From NCBI GenBank assembly GCA_038276315.1, contig JBBPZY010000288.1:1-13633 (forward strand): a stretch of DNA of 13,633 bases, written 5' to 3'. Under the pieces are notes generated by a model. It was not told where the DNA came from and did not search any database. It saw nothing but the letters and a program-made list of their open reading frames with translations. Below are positions 13,580 through 13,633 of the stretch, piece after piece (positions within the stretch are counted from its first letter, which is position 1; each line of letters opens with the position of its first letter). A program made the position numbers and the translations under genes. The stretch comes from GCA-003244245 sp038276315. GTDB taxonomy: Bacteria; Actinomycetota; Actinomycetes; Mycobacteriales; Pseudonocardiaceae.

Positions 13580-13633
13580 TGACTACTGTTCAGGGCCTGC
13601 GTGCTGCCTCAGCCGACGACCCGGTGCAGCAGC

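Overview
The window is GC-rich chromosomal DNA from an actinobacterium. The evidence is the purS-purQ-purL ... purF-purM set with actinobacterial-type protein sequences, a DUF3073 protein, an RsiG/AmfC-type c-di-GMP-binding anti-sigma factor, many GTG/TTG starts and several probable leaderless starts. I cannot name the genus. No tRNA, rRNA, CRISPR array, insertion sequence or prophage is visible.

Layout. (1) 42-2410, plus strand: three closely spaced genes for paralogous proteins, each with one N-terminal membrane helix followed by long heptad repeats of the type xI(N/D)xxAx or SLxxTSx. The block closes with a strong hairpin at 2441-2470. (2) 2471-2984: a non-coding leader with a terminator-like hairpin and a T6 tract, then a 78-residue tyrosine-rich mini-protein. 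(3) 3109-10744, plus strand: the purine region, holding purS, purQ, purL, a small sterol-carrier-like gene, a DinB/maleylpyruvate-isomerase-like gene, purF and purM. An Uma2-type nuclease gene on the minus strand sits between purQ and purL. (4) 10793-13300, all minus strand: DUF3073, rsiG, ygfZ and a Fur-family regulator. (5) 13349-13633, plus strand: a divergent promoter, a 12-codon mini-ORF with a near-perfect anti-16S Shine-Dalgarno sequence, and a structured RNA running toward the window edge; the gene it serves lies outside.

How the genes work together. PurS, PurQ and PurL form the three-part FGAM synthase (step 4 of de novo IMP synthesis), PurF catalyses step 1 and PurM step 5. Fur overlaps ygfZ by 4 nt, so a metal- or redox-sensing regulator is translationally coupled to a folate-dependent Fe-S maintenance protein. 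PurF itself carries the four cysteines for a 4Fe-4S cluster. RsiG links the neighbourhood to c-di-GMP control of sporulation-type sigma factors, although no WhiG gene is in the window.

The least explained parts are the heptad-repeat membrane operon, the Tyr-rich mini-protein with its attenuator-like leader, the two intergenic hairpins sharing a 12-nt loop motif, the degenerate first c-di-GMP motif of RsiG, and the mini-ORF plus three-way-junction RNA at the right end.
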